DNA from: Candidatus Palauibacter poriticola
GTDB taxonomy: Bacteria; Gemmatimonadota; Gemmatimonadetes; Palauibacterales; Palauibacteraceae
NCBI GenBank assembly: GCA_012270965.1
Contig: JAAXHJ010000023.1
Coordinates: 176,649 to 240,648, forward strand
DNA: 64,000 nt
Direction of reading: 5' to 3'
Of this stretch, positions 32,902 through 41,663 are shown piece by piece. The notes below the pieces were generated by a model, which saw only the letters and a program-made list of their open reading frames with translations, was not told the origin of the DNA and ran no database searches. A program made the position numbers and the translations under genes. The first letter of the stretch is position 1. Every line of letters begins with the position of its first letter.

Positions 32902-34041
32902 TCACAACCTAAGCAGCCCCGGGAGCGTCCTCAGCGCTTCGAGGCTGTGTCCCGACTGGAAATGGTCCACGTACGGGAGCGCGGTGCGCATGCCCCGGGC
33001 TTCGGGCGCGTAGCGCGAACTCTCGAGCAGGGGGTTGAGCCAGATCACTCGGCGCGCGCGCCGCTGAATCCGGCTCATGGCGCGCCGGAGCGGTTCGACT
33101 TCGCCTTGGTCGAGGCCGTCGGAGAGGATGATGACGAGCGTCCGCCGACCGAGCATCCGCTGGCCGTGCCGGGTCACGAACGTCTCCAGGCATTCGCCGA
33201 TCCGCGTCCCGCTCGACCAGCCGCGGGCCCGCAGGCGGTCGAGCGCGGGATCGATCTCCTCGCCGGCCAGCCAAGGCGTGAGATGCGTGAGACGCGTGCT
33301 GAACGCGAACGTCTGGATGTCTCTCGCGCGACCGCACCCCAGGAGGAAACGCAGCAGGAAGCGACTGTATCGCTCCATCGAGCCACTCACGTCACACAGG
33401 ACGACGAGGTGCGGCGGTACGTGCCGTCGCCGCCGCCGCGCCAGGCGAACGAGTTCGCCCTCGTGAGCGACGAGCGAGCGCAGCGTCCTCCGCACGTCGA
33501 TCGGCCCGCGCCGGCCGCCGGGCTCGAGTCGGCGGCTGCGCCGCGTGGACAGCCGTACCATCAGCCGCTCGAGCCAGGCGTCGACCTCGCGCAGTTCCGC
33601 GTCGCCGATCGAGGCGAAGGAGCGCCGTGCGAGCGAATGGGCGGCGCTGTACACGGCACCGATCGGGCGCTCCCGCGAGTTCGGCTCGTCGCGCCCGCCC
33701 TCTCCGAATTCGTCGCGGGCCGCCGCCGCGAGCCCGTGCGGTTCGGTGAGCCCGCCCGCCGCCGGTCGGTCCCCGCGGTCCGACGCCGCCTTCGACAGCA
33801 GCTCCTCGAGGGCGGATGACGCCCGCCCTCCACGCCACCACGCGGGGAAGCAGCGCTCGAAGATCTCGACGTCCGCGGCGCTTGAGCAAAACGCCGCGCG
33901 GAGACCGGCCCTGACGTCCTCCACGTCCTCCGCATCGAGATGCGGGAGCGCGGCGACGGCCGTCGTGGACTCGGAAAGCGCGCAGGCGACGCCCTCGCCG
34001 CGCAGTCGCCGGCCCAGGTCGACGACGCGCTCGGGCGTCAA
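32902..34041 (-). CDS. VWA-domain protein, CoxE family
   Basis: 379 residues from a TTG that overlaps the stop of the upstream AAA gene (TTGA). The C-terminal von Willebrand A domain carries an intact MIDAS motif DVSGSM (Asp217, Ser219, Ser221) and LSDGLDQGEVEPLRRA. The N-terminal half is helical. CoxE-like VWA proteins work with a MoxR-type AAA ATPase as chaperone or metal-insertion pairs, best known for maturation of molybdenum CO dehydrogenase. No CODH or other molybdenum hydroxylase gene is in the window, so the client is unknown. The frame is open far upstream on the minus strand, but that sequence is antisense to the AAA gene. Confidence 0.87.
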   Translation of the reverse strand: MTPERVVDLGRRLRGEGVACALSESTTAVAALPHLDAEDVEDVRAGLRAAFCSSAADVEIFERCFPAWWRGGRASSALEELLSKAASDRGDRPAAGGLTEPHGLAAAARDEFGEGGRDEPNSRERPIGAVYSAAHSLARRSFASIGDAELREVDAWLERLMVRLSTRRSRRLEPGGRRGPIDVRRTLRSLVAHEGELVRLARRRRRHVPPHLVVLCDVSGSMERYSRFLLRFLLGCGRARDIQTFAFSTRLTHLTPWLAGEEIDPALDRLRARGWSSGTRIGECLETFVTRHGQRMLGRRTLVIILSDGLDQGEVEPLRRAMSRIQRRARRVIWLNPLLESSRYAPEARGMRTALPYVDHFQSGHSLEALRTLPGLLRL

Positions 34042-34922
34042 CCCTCCCCGTCCCCCCGTGAGGCGAGCAGCTCCCCCAGCCGCTCCTCCGTCAGCCCGGC
34101 CAGGTCGTTCGGATCCTTCACGAGCGCCCCGATCGCGTCGCGCGCGGTCGCCGGACGGAGCGGCTCCGGCCCCAGGTGCTCGAGGGCCGCCGCAAAATCC
34201 AGCGTCTCCGCGACGCCGGGGGGCTTGGCGAGCCGCTCGCGCCGCAGCCGCTGCGCCAGCTTCACGGCCTCTCGCGCCCGGGCGTCGGCGATGTCCGGGC
34301 GCCGCCGCCGCAGGATCTCGACCTCGCGCGCCGCATCGGGATAGTCGATCCACAGGTAGAGGCAGCGCCGCCGCAGCGCGTCCGACAACTCGCGCGTCCC
34401 GTTCGAAGTTAGCACGACGACGGGCCGCGCCCGGGCCTCGACCGTGCCCAGTTCCGGTATCGAGACCTGAAAGTCCGACAGTAACTCGAGCAGGAACGCC
34501 TCGAACTCCTCGTCCGCCCGGTCCACCTCGTCGATGAGAAGGACCGGGCGCGTCTCGCAGCGAATTGCGCGCAGGAGCGGCCGTTCGAGGAGGAAGTCCG
34601 GCCCGAAGATCGTGCGTTGCACCGCCTCGGCATCGCCGCCGCCGTCCTGCAGGCGGATGTGGAGGAGCTGCTTCTGGTAGTTCCACTCGTAGAGGGCCGT
34701 GGCGAGGTCGAGCCCCTCGTAGCACTGGAGGCGAATGAGTTCCGCGCCGAGCCACGCGGCGACCGCCTTGCCGATCTCGGTCTTGCCGACGCCGGCGGCC
34801 CCCTCGACGAGAAGCGGCTTCTCCATGGCGAGGCCGAGATGGATCGTCGTCGCGATCCCCCGGTCGGCGATGTAGCCCGCCGCTTCGAGTTCCTCGATGA
34901 TCTTCGCGATGTCGGCTTGCAA
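34038..34922 (-). CDS. MoxR/CoxD-type AAA+ ATPase
   Basis: 294 residues from a TTG at 34922 that has GGGAGG 8 bases upstream; the frame is open to 35075 without a better site. Walker A GAAGVGKT is at 41-48, Walker B LLIDEVDRAD has Asp131/Glu132, and the sensor 1 region is VVLTSNGTRELSDAL. The sequence belongs with the CoxD subgroup of MoxR ATPases, which remodel or activate metalloenzymes with a VWA partner. The partner gene follows with a 4-base overlap. A CoxG-like gene starts 170 bases away on the other strand. Confidence 0.88.
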   Translation of the reverse strand: MQADIAKIIEELEAAGYIADRGIATTIHLGLAMEKPLLVEGAAGVGKTEIGKAVAAWLGAELIRLQCYEGLDLATALYEWNYQKQLLHIRLQDGGGDAEAVQRTIFGPDFLLERPLLRAIRCETRPVLLIDEVDRADEEFEAFLLELLSDFQVSIPELGTVEARARPVVVLTSNGTRELSDALRRRCLYLWIDYPDAAREVEILRRRRPDIADARAREAVKLAQRLRRERLAKPPGVAETLDFAAALEHLGPEPLRPATARDAIGALVKDPNDLAGLTEERLGELLASRGDGEG

Positions 34923-35092
34923 GGCGGCGACCTCCCGGTTGCGGGTGCGAGGCGGCGGTCTCAGCTTCCGGTGGAAGCCGATCCGCGGTAGAGCCGCTCC
35001 CGGCAATAGTACCGCTCCCCCGGAGACGATGCCCGGCCGTGGATCCCTCCCCGTCCGGCTCCACTCCGCGCGCAAACCCCCGAGGAACGACG

Positions 35093-35566
35093 ATGGCGAT
35101 CGAGATCGAGAAGAGTTTCGATGTCCCGCAGACGGTGGACGAGGTCTGGAACTTCCTGACCGATCCCGAGCGCATCGTCGAGTGTCTGCCGGGCGCGACC
35201 CTCCTCGAAGCCGTGGACGAGCGTACGTACCGCGGCGAGATCGGGCTCAAGCTGGGCCCCATCGGCACGCGCTTCCTGGGCCAGATCCGCTTCGACGAAC
35301 TCGACGCGCGTCGCCATCACATGAAGATGACGGGGGAGGGACGGGACCGGCGGGGCAGCGGCAACGTGAGAATGACGATGCTGAGCCATCTTCGATCCGT
35401 GGAAGAAGAGGAGGGGGACGGGGGAGGGACCCGGATATGGGTGTCGCAGTCCATCGCGCTCACGGGTCGGCTGGCGTCGTTCGGGCGCGGCGGCGTGATT
35501 CAATCGGTCTCGAATGTTATGTTCAACCGCTTCACGGGATGTGTGCGTGAGAAGCTGGCGCGGTGA
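35093..35566 (+). CDS. CoxG-like SRPBCC-domain protein
   Basis: 157 residues from the ATG at 35093 (CGAGGAACGACG upstream). It resembles carbon monoxide dehydrogenase subunit G proteins of the SRPBCC/START fold: IEIEKSFDVPQTVDEVWNFL, then DPERIVECLPGATLLE, LKLGPIGTRFLGQI and a C-terminal helix ending FNRFTGCVREKLAR. CoxG is a small-ligand or membrane-association factor in cox clusters, not a catalytic subunit. Divergent from the CoxD/CoxE-like pair, so the three share a regulatory gap (34923-35092). The 144 bases after it hold only weak promoter-like boxes (TTGCTG at 35582, CATTAA at 35605). Confidence 0.82.
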   Translation: MAIEIEKSFDVPQTVDEVWNFLTDPERIVECLPGATLLEAVDERTYRGEIGLKLGPIGTRFLGQIRFDELDARRHHMKMTGEGRDRRGSGNVRMTMLSHLRSVEEEEGDGGGTRIWVSQSIALTGRLASFGRGGVIQSVSNVMFNRFTGCVREKLAR

Positions 35567-35710
35567 TCGGCGGAGCGTGACTTGCTGCGCGCCGCGGCCG
35601 CTTGCATTAATCGACCTTGAACCCCTGTTTCGAAGTGAACCCGGTGCTGGCGTGTTGCACGGCCCAGTGATCCGTGCGCCGTCTCTTGCACGAACGATCC
35701 GAGGTACTCG

Positions 35711-37507
35711 ATGAGAAGCACGCGGAACATTCTCCCGTGGGTGGCGGCCGGGGTCGCCGTCCTCTCCCTTCCGGCGGCGCCTCGGGCGCTCGATGCCCAG
35801 ACGAGCGACCTCATGGTCCTCGTCGCCCCGGTCACGGCGACCGAACCGGTCGACCGCCGTTTCGGCGAGCGCATCGCCGAGGAAATCCGGGATGGCCTCA
35901 AGCTCTTCCCCGGCTACCTCGCCATCGAGCGCGACGATGCCCGGGATCTCATCGACGATTACGATCTCGACGAGAGAACGATGACCCGGATCGAGTGGCA
36001 GCAGCTGGGGATGCAGATGAACGCCGCCCTCGTGATGGTCGGGACCGCCGTCGCGGGGGCCGGAGGGGTTGAGGTCGACGTCACCTTCCTCGAGCCCACC
36101 AGCGGGGACGAACTCCCGATGGAGGCGTTCACGGTGGCGGACGACGACTCCCACGAAGAGGCGGGCACCCAGATCATGGGACAGCTCGGGCGGGGCGTCG
36201 AGTACCTCCGTTCGATCGCGTTCTGCGGCGACTACCTCGCCTCCGAACAGCCCATGGAAGCGATCTCCAACTGCAACGCGGCCCTGGCGCTCAACCCCGA
36301 CAGCGACCGGGCGCACTACCTGCGGGGCCGCGCGCACATGCTCAACGAGGCGTGGGGCGACGCGGTCGCCGACCTCCAGGGCGTCGTCGACAACAACGCG
36401 TCGGACACCGAAGCCTTGGAGTCCCTCGCGTTCGCGTACGCGCAGCTGGGCGATGGAGCCCAGTCGCTTCGCTACTACCAGCGGTATCTCGACTTTCGAC
36501 CCGACGAAGTGGACATCCGGTTGCGGATCGCCTACGACCTCACGCAGGCCGGGAGCTGGGCCGAGACGGTGCAGCTCCTCCAGGACGGCGTGGAGCGCGC
36601 GCCGGACAACGTGGACCTCCTCGAGTACCTGACGGGCGCGGCGCTGCAAGCCGGACAGACCGATGGCGCAGTCACCGATCCCGCCATGATCCGGGTCGCC
36701 GTCGATGCTTCCGACAAGCTGGTGGCGCTGCAGGGCGACGCCGTGAACCCCTCGACGCTCTCCAACGCGACGAACGCGTACATGCTGCTCGAGGAGTACG
36801 ACAACGCGCTCGCCTTCTCGGGTCGGGCGCTCGAGTCGATTTCGAGTTCCGATGGCGGCGGCGAGGGCGAGGTGTCCCGCGAAGAGCTGCTCGCCCAGGT
36901 CCATTCCTCGCGCGCCACCATCTATGACCGCCTCCAGGATCCCGCCACGGGCGTGGCGGAGCTGGAGCAGGCGCTTGCCTACAACCCCGACCTGCCGGCG
37001 GGACGGCAGCGCCTCGCGGCGCTCAAGATGAAGACGGGTGACGTCGAGGGCGCGGTCGGGGATTTCCGTGCCGCCGTCGCCAACGGGGCGGACGCGAATC
37101 AGGTCGGGAACGCGATCTTCAGCTTGGCCTACACGAATCACTTCGAGGCCCAGTCGAGGGTGGGCTCGAACAACCCGGAGGCGATCGCGGTGGGCGAAGT
37201 CCGCACGGCCGTGGACCTGTTCACGGTCGCCTCGGAGTTCGTTCAGGATCCGGCCGCGGCGGAGCAGATGCACTTCTTCATCGCCTACGGCTACTACTTG
37301 GAGGGCAGTGCCCACGACGCCCGCAACCAGGACGACGAAGGCTGCGCGACGGCGCGCAACGCCCTGAGCGCCTTTGAGCGCGTGAGCGGTCATCTGGCAC
37401 AGGCGGGGAGCCACCAGGCCGGCAGCCAGCAGCAGATCCGCGAGGCGATCGACCTCCAGCTCTACCGCCAGCAGTCGATCATCGAAGCGTCCTGCGATCG
37501 CGGGTAA
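35711..37507 (+). CDS. Secreted TPR-repeat protein
   Basis: 598 residues. A signal peptide (about 1-30, with VAAGVAVLSLPAAPRALDAQ) is followed by a TolB-N-like or FlgO-like region (about 35-160). TPR helical repeats come next (about 175-300 and 390-480, for example NCNAALALNPDSDRAHYLRG and AVADLQGVVDNNASDTEALE). A cysteine near the C-terminus (CDRG) may pair with others. TPR proteins are scaffolds; the client is unknown. It stands alone between the cox-like trio and a terminator. Confidence 0.83.
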   Translation: MRSTRNILPWVAAGVAVLSLPAAPRALDAQTSDLMVLVAPVTATEPVDRRFGERIAEEIRDGLKLFPGYLAIERDDARDLIDDYDLDERTMTRIEWQQLGMQMNAALVMVGTAVAGAGGVEVDVTFLEPTSGDELPMEAFTVADDDSHEEAGTQIMGQLGRGVEYLRSIAFCGDYLASEQPMEAISNCNAALALNPDSDRAHYLRGRAHMLNEAWGDAVADLQGVVDNNASDTEALESLAFAYAQLGDGAQSLRYYQRYLDFRPDEVDIRLRIAYDLTQAGSWAETVQLLQDGVERAPDNVDLLEYLTGAALQAGQTDGAVTDPAMIRVAVDASDKLVALQGDAVNPSTLSNATNAYMLLEEYDNALAFSGRALESISSSDGGGEGEVSREELLAQVHSSRATIYDRLQDPATGVAELEQALAYNPDLPAGRQRLAALKMKTGDVEGAVGDFRAAVANGADANQVGNAIFSLAYTNHFEAQSRVGSNNPEAIAVGEVRTAVDLFTVASEFVQDPAAAEQMHFFIAYGYYLEGSAHDARNQDDEGCATARNALSAFERVSGHLAQAGSHQAGSQQQIREAIDLQLYRQQSIIEASCDRG

Positions 37508-37552
37508 GGCGGCGGCGTCCGCCGCGGGCGCAACCTGACGTTCGAGGGCCTC

Positions 37553-37590
37553 GCGCCCGGCTCGCTTCGATGCGGGCCGGGCGCTTTTTT
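37553..37590 (+). terminator. Strong intrinsic terminator before the dcw cluster
   Basis: A perfect 9-bp stem GCGCCCGGC/GCCGGGCGC with a 14-base loop, itself able to pair CGC/GCG, is followed by six T residues. Confidence 0.92.
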
Positions 37591-37625
37591 CGTGCGGCGA
37601 TGGTACGAGATGGGGAGAAAAGGGG

Positions 37626-37654
37626 TTGACATCCATTTAATGGGGGGTTAGGGT
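37626..37654 (+). promoter_or_regulatory. Promoter of the division and cell-wall (dcw) cluster
   Basis: A perfect -35 TTGACA (37626-37631), a 17-base spacer and TAGGGT (37649-37654). Downstream lie GTGGG-type triplets (GGGTGGGACC, GGTGGGTGGAAA) that resemble the repeated MraZ operator core, so autoregulation by MraZ is likely but inferred. Confidence 0.85.
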
Positions 37655-37720
37655 GGGACCCGGTGGGTGGAAACGGGTCGTTCTGGGAGGGACACCCTCG
37701 AAGAATGTCGAAGGCACGAT

Positions 37721-38152
37721 TTGCCGGGCTTTCTGGGGAGTTATCGACATCAACTCGACCCGCAGGGTCGGGTCAGCCTACCGGCACCTTTTCGAAAGGG
37801 CCGGGAACGGGAGTCGTTCGTTCTCCTCCAGACGCAACCCAACGCGCTCTCGCTCTATCCGGAAGAGGCCTGGGCAGGCGTCCAGGACGAACTCCGGGAG
37901 ATGTCGAGACGGGAACCGCGTTTTCGCCCCCAGGTGCTTCGCGTCACGGCGGACGCCGTTGAGGTCACGCCGGACGCGCAGGGACGGATCCTGATACCGG
38001 AGAGGATGAGACGGGCGGTCGCGCTCGCAGGCGAGGCTCTGGTCGTGGGCGCGATCCACCACGTCCAAATTTGGAATCCGGAGACGTTCGAGAGCGTGAC
38101 GAGTCCGACGGACGAGGAATTTGATCGACTGATGGAGACGGTATTCGCCTGA
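37721..38152 (+). CDS. mraZ: Transcriptional regulator MraZ
   Basis: 143 residues from TTG 37721, which has GAAGG 6 bases upstream and gives the normal family length and N-terminus (FLGSYRHQLDPQGRVSLP). A GTG at 37667 would add 18 residues with no homology. Two SpoVT/AbrB-like swapped-hairpin repeats are visible, the second as VTPDAQGRILIPERMR. MraZ forms a ring that binds GTGGG-type repeats in its own promoter and represses the dcw operon in known species. First gene of the cluster; rsmH begins 22 bases on. Confidence 0.9.
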   Translation: MPGFLGSYRHQLDPQGRVSLPAPFRKGRERESFVLLQTQPNALSLYPEEAWAGVQDELREMSRREPRFRPQVLRVTADAVEVTPDAQGRILIPERMRRAVALAGEALVVGAIHHVQIWNPETFESVTSPTDEEFDRLMETVFA

Positions 38153-38174
38153 CGAGTTTTCCGATCACGGCACG

Positions 38175-39164
38175 GTGGGGGGAGTCGAGGAAGCCGACGG
38201 AGTGACGGAGGAGACGTTTCGGCACGCGCCGGTCATGCCGGATGAGGTGCTGCGGTGGCTGCACCCGGAGTGCGGAGGCGTTTTCTTGGACGCGACGGTC
38301 GGCGGTGCGGGGCATGCGATCCGGCTGCTGGAGGCCGGATCGGCCGTGCGCGTGATCGGGATCGACCAGGATGCGGAGGCGATCGAGGCCGCGAAGCGGC
38401 GGCTGGACTCGGCGGGCGAACGGGTGAAGCTGATACAGGCGAACTTCAGGGAGGTGGCTCGTCCGGAGTTCGCCGCCGAGATGGACGGTCTGGCGGGAGC
38501 CCTGATGGACTTGGGCGTCTCGTCGCACCAGATCGACACGAAGGGGCGCGGGTTTTCGTTCCGTCCGGGCACGCCTTTGCGCATGCGGATGGATGAAAGA
38601 GCGCGCAAGACAAGGTCCGCGGCCGAGCTGTTGAATCAGGCGGACGAGCGCGAATTGGGCCGGGTCTTCCGTGATGGGGAAGAGCGTAGGTGGCGGACGC
38701 TCTCACGTGAGGTGGTGCGGAGGAGGAAGATCCGGCCCTTCAGCACGAGCGACGACCTCGTGGCCGCTTTGTCGGCCGTGTTGGGTCGTGCGCCGCGGGA
38801 GAAGCAGAAGGCGAGACTCTTCCAGGCTCTGCGGATTGCGGTCAACGACGAGTTGGCCGCGCTGAGCGAGGGGCTCGAGGGGATACGAGGCCGGCTCGCT
38901 CCGGGTGGGCGCTTGGCCGCGCTTTCGTACCATTCGCTGGAGGACCGGTTGGTGAAGGACGCGTTCCGAAGCTGGTCCGCCGACTGCCGCTGCCCTCCGG
39001 GTCTCCCGGAGTGCCGGTGTCGGGGAAGGTCGCTGGGGCGGACGCTGACGCGCCGGCCCCTGCGTCCCTCGGCCGGGGAGGTGGCCCGGAATCCGCGGGC
39101 GCGCAGCGCGCGACTCCGAGTATGGGAGAGGGGCGGGACGGACGGGCAGGCGGGCGGCGCATGA
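38175..39164 (+). CDS. rsmH: 16S rRNA m4C1402 methyltransferase
   Basis: 329 residues from GTG 38175; GTG 38202 with AGGAAG upstream is an alternative that removes 9 residues. The Rossmann SAM-binding motif FLDATVGGAGHA, HAPVMPDEVL at the N-terminus, GALMDLGVSSHQID, RGFSFRPGTPLRMRMD and SYHSLEDRLVK are all present. It methylates C1402 of 16S rRNA with RsmI. It overlaps ftsL by 4 bases (ATGA). Confidence 0.96.
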   Translation: MGGVEEADGVTEETFRHAPVMPDEVLRWLHPECGGVFLDATVGGAGHAIRLLEAGSAVRVIGIDQDAEAIEAAKRRLDSAGERVKLIQANFREVARPEFAAEMDGLAGALMDLGVSSHQIDTKGRGFSFRPGTPLRMRMDERARKTRSAAELLNQADERELGRVFRDGEERRWRTLSREVVRRRKIRPFSTSDDLVAALSAVLGRAPREKQKARLFQALRIAVNDELAALSEGLEGIRGRLAPGGRLAALSYHSLEDRLVKDAFRSWSADCRCPPGLPECRCRGRSLGRTLTRRPLRPSAGEVARNPRARSARLRVWERGGTDGQAGGA

Positions 39165-39520
39165 ACCAATGGAGCGGGAGCGTACGGAGGGTCCGCCGCC
39201 GAACCCTGCTCCGGTGGATGACGGCCGCAGTGGCGGTCCTCGCGCTGGCGGCTTCGTTGGTGAGCGTGGTCCGCCGGGGTGAGGAAGGGCGGAGGTTGAT
39301 GACCGAGCTTCGAGGACTCGAAGCGGAGGACCGGGTCATCACGGACCGGATCGACGCGGCGCGGGCAAGAGTCGATTCGCTCGCGGCGCCGGCGCGGATA
39401 GAAGGCGCGGCGGAGGCGCTCGGGTTGCTGCGGGCAGGCGAGGAGCAACTACTGCAGGTCGACGCCGGAACCTCGCCGGATGAAGAGGAGCTGGACGTCT
39501 CCGGCAGGGGAGGCGGGTGA
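39161..39520 (+). CDS. ftsL: FtsL-like cell-division protein
   Basis: 119 residues. A basic cytoplasmic N-terminus (about 1-22), one transmembrane helix (about 23-43) and a short periplasmic coiled coil (LMTELRGLEAEDRVITDRI) match FtsL in size, topology and position between rsmH and ftsI. Sequence identity in this family is always low, so the call rests mostly on context. FtsL joins FtsB and FtsQ to activate FtsW-FtsI at the septum. Both ends overlap neighbouring genes. Confidence 0.85.
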   Translation: MNQWSGSVRRVRRRTLLRWMTAAVAVLALAASLVSVVRRGEEGRRLMTELRGLEAEDRVITDRIDAARARVDSLAAPARIEGAAEALGLLRAGEEQLLQVDAGTSPDEEELDVSGRGGG

Positions 39521-41562
39521 GGCGGGGGAGGGGACAGGTGACGCGTTTCGGCATTCACAGCACGACGCAGGTCGAGGGCGTTGCGGGCGATGCGCGGGAG
39601 GCGGCGCTCGCACGCACGCATCGTATCCGGCATCGTGCGCTGGGCGTCGTCTTCACCCTCGTCGCGTTGGCGTATGCCGTGCGCCTGGGCGACCTCCAGA
39701 TCCTCGAGAGCGAGGCGCATCGCGCGAGGCAGGTCGCCCAGAGCGCCGAGTGGGAGTTGTTGCCCGCGGTCCGCGGGCGGATTCTGGACCGTCGCGGCCG
39801 CATCCTCGCGGCGCCCGACACGCGATACCAGGTCTTCCTCGCCGTAGACGAACTGCGCGTCGGCCGGGCCGAAGCCATCGAGGCCGTCGCCTCGGTCGTG
39901 CCCGTCGCCTCGGAGCGCCGTCGCGCCGTCGCGGGAGCCACGGGCGGGTGGTCTCTCGTAGCGAGCGACGTGAGCGACGAAGAGCGTCTGCGGCTGCAAC
40001 GGACGATCGGCCGGGGGATCTACTTCGAGAGCCGATCCGCGAGAGAATACCCCCGCAGCATGGGCCGCCGTCTCATCGGTGCCGTGGGGTCCGATGGCCG
40101 GGGCGGTACGGGGCTCGAGGCCGACCTCGACGGCTGGCTGGTCGGCCAGCCCGGCAGCGCGGAGGTCCGCCTCGATGGCCATCGCAACGCGTACCGTCCG
40201 CTCGGCGGACAGGTCGTCGAGCCGGTGCCCGGGCACGATGTCGTGCTCACGCTCGACGCCGAACTGCAGCGCATCGCCGAGAACGAACTCGCGCGCGCGC
40301 TCGCAAAGACGGGTGCGAGCGGGGGCGACATCGTCCTCCTCGACCCGCGTACCGGCGAGATTCTCGCGCTGGCGAGCGAGCGCATCGACGGAGCGGCCGA
40401 CCAGATCTCGGGTCTCAGCGATCCGTACGAGCCCGGCTCCACGCTGAAGCCGTTCCTTCTCGCATCCCTCCTCAGCGAGGGTGTCGTCGATCTGGACGAG
40501 ATCGTGGATGTGGAGAACGGCAGAGTGCGCATCGGCTCGAGGGTGATAACGGACGTGCACGGTTACGACACGCTCAGCGTACGCGGGGTCATCTCCAAAT
40601 CGAGCAACGTGGGGGCCGCGAAGTTGTCCGCCCGTCTGACGCCCGCGGTCCAGCACCGCTACCTGCGGGACTTCGGGTTCGGCATGCGGACGCAGTTGGG
40701 GTACCTTGCGGAATCGCCGGGGCGCCTCAGCCGGCCGGAGTCGTGGACCTCGCTCAGCCCCGCTTCACACGCGATCGGGTACGAGATCTCCGCCACATCC
40801 CTGCAACTCGCCATCGCCTACGGCGCCATCGCGAACGGCGGCGTGCTGATGCGGCCGAGCCTCGTCAGGGAAATACGCGACCCGTTCGGGCGTCTCGTGC
40901 GGCGCTTCGACCCGACTCCCGTGCGGCGCATCATTTCCGAGGAGGTGTCGGCGGCGGTTCGCTCGGTGCTGGAGGAGGTCGTCCGGGACGGTACCGGCAC
41001 GCTGGCGGGCATGGCGCGCTTCGCCGTGGCCGGAAAGACCGGAACGGCCCGCCTCGCCGTGAACGGCCGCTACGCGCCCGGGCGTCACCGCGCCTCCTTC
41101 GTCGGCTTCGCACCGGCGGATGACCCGCGGATCGTCATCCTCACGCGTCTCGAGGATCCGCAGGGAGGGGCCTACTACGGGGGCGCGATCGCGGCGCCCA
41201 CAAGCCAGGCGACCCTCAAGGCGGCGCTCGCGTCCGATGGCGTGCAGGTGGACCCGCGGCTGGTCGTCTCCGGCGCCCGCCCCCGCCCGTGGTCCGGCGG
41301 ACATGCGGCCGGCACGCCGGAAGGAGCCGTCATCCTCGCCTCGAGCGGGACGGGCGCGGCCGGCTCGGCCAACGGGACCGGCGCGAGCCGAAGGGGTGTC
41401 GTCGCGCTGCCGGACTTGGCGGGACTGTCCGCGCGGGCGGCCGCCGCGCGCCTGCACGCGCTCGGCTTCCGCGTGGAATGGCGCGGACGGGGAAGGGTCG
41501 AAGGACAGAGCCCCGCGCCCGGGAGCGAGGTGTCCCGGGGTGCGACCGTCGTGCTGAGGTAG
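39517..41562 (+). CDS. ftsI: Septal peptidoglycan transpeptidase FtsI (PBP2B/PBP3) with a PASTA domain
   Basis: 681 residues from a GTG overlapping the ftsL stop. One membrane anchor (about 34-52) is followed by a pedestal domain and the transpeptidase. The active-site motifs are Ser308-x-x-Lys311 in PGSTLKP, Ser362-Ser-Asn364 and Lys507-Thr-Gly. A single C-terminal PASTA domain (about 630-681, LPDLAGLSARAAAARLHALG) is present. It cross-links septal peptidoglycan. A GTG at 39538 is a possible alternative start. A palindromic repeat follows the stop and interrupts the otherwise overlapping cluster. Confidence 0.95.
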   Translation: MRRGRGQVTRFGIHSTTQVEGVAGDAREAALARTHRIRHRALGVVFTLVALAYAVRLGDLQILESEAHRARQVAQSAEWELLPAVRGRILDRRGRILAAPDTRYQVFLAVDELRVGRAEAIEAVASVVPVASERRRAVAGATGGWSLVASDVSDEERLRLQRTIGRGIYFESRSAREYPRSMGRRLIGAVGSDGRGGTGLEADLDGWLVGQPGSAEVRLDGHRNAYRPLGGQVVEPVPGHDVVLTLDAELQRIAENELARALAKTGASGGDIVLLDPRTGEILALASERIDGAADQISGLSDPYEPGSTLKPFLLASLLSEGVVDLDEIVDVENGRVRIGSRVITDVHGYDTLSVRGVISKSSNVGAAKLSARLTPAVQHRYLRDFGFGMRTQLGYLAESPGRLSRPESWTSLSPASHAIGYEISATSLQLAIAYGAIANGGVLMRPSLVREIRDPFGRLVRRFDPTPVRRIISEEVSAAVRSVLEEVVRDGTGTLAGMARFAVAGKTGTARLAVNGRYAPGRHRASFVGFAPADDPRIVILTRLEDPQGGAYYGGAIAAPTSQATLKAALASDGVQVDPRLVVSGARPRPWSGGHAAGTPEGAVILASSGTGAAGSANGTGASRRGVVALPDLAGLSARAAAARLHALGFRVEWRGRGRVEGQSPAPGSEVSRGATVVLR

Positions 41563-41585
41563 CCGAGCGGGCCGCGCGCGATGGA

Positions 41586-41628
41586 CCCCTCTCGGCGCTG
41601 ACGCGGGGCCTCCCCATGGGCGAGGGGA
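41586..41628. repeat. Dispersed palindromic repeat, copy 7
   Basis: CCCTCTCGGCGCTGACGCGG and the following CCTCCCCATGGGCGAGGGG lie in the 101-base ftsI-murE gap. The ends CCCCTC/GAGGGG pair. The GGCGCTGACGCGGGG core is shared with copy 1. Confidence 0.6.
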
Positions 41629-41663
41629 GCGAACGAAGGCGGGTCTCGGGAATACAAGACTGC

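Noticed and set aside
34042..35268. Possible large N-terminal extension of the CoxE-like protein
   Set aside because: The open frame runs antisense/out of frame through the MoxR-like gene, and the TTGA overlap at 34038-34041 gives the normal gene boundary.
34961..37636. Minus-strand ORF of 891 codons opposite the TPR and CoxG-like genes
   Set aside because: Antisense to a clear signal-peptide TPR protein and an SRPBCC protein; the translation has no recognisable domain.
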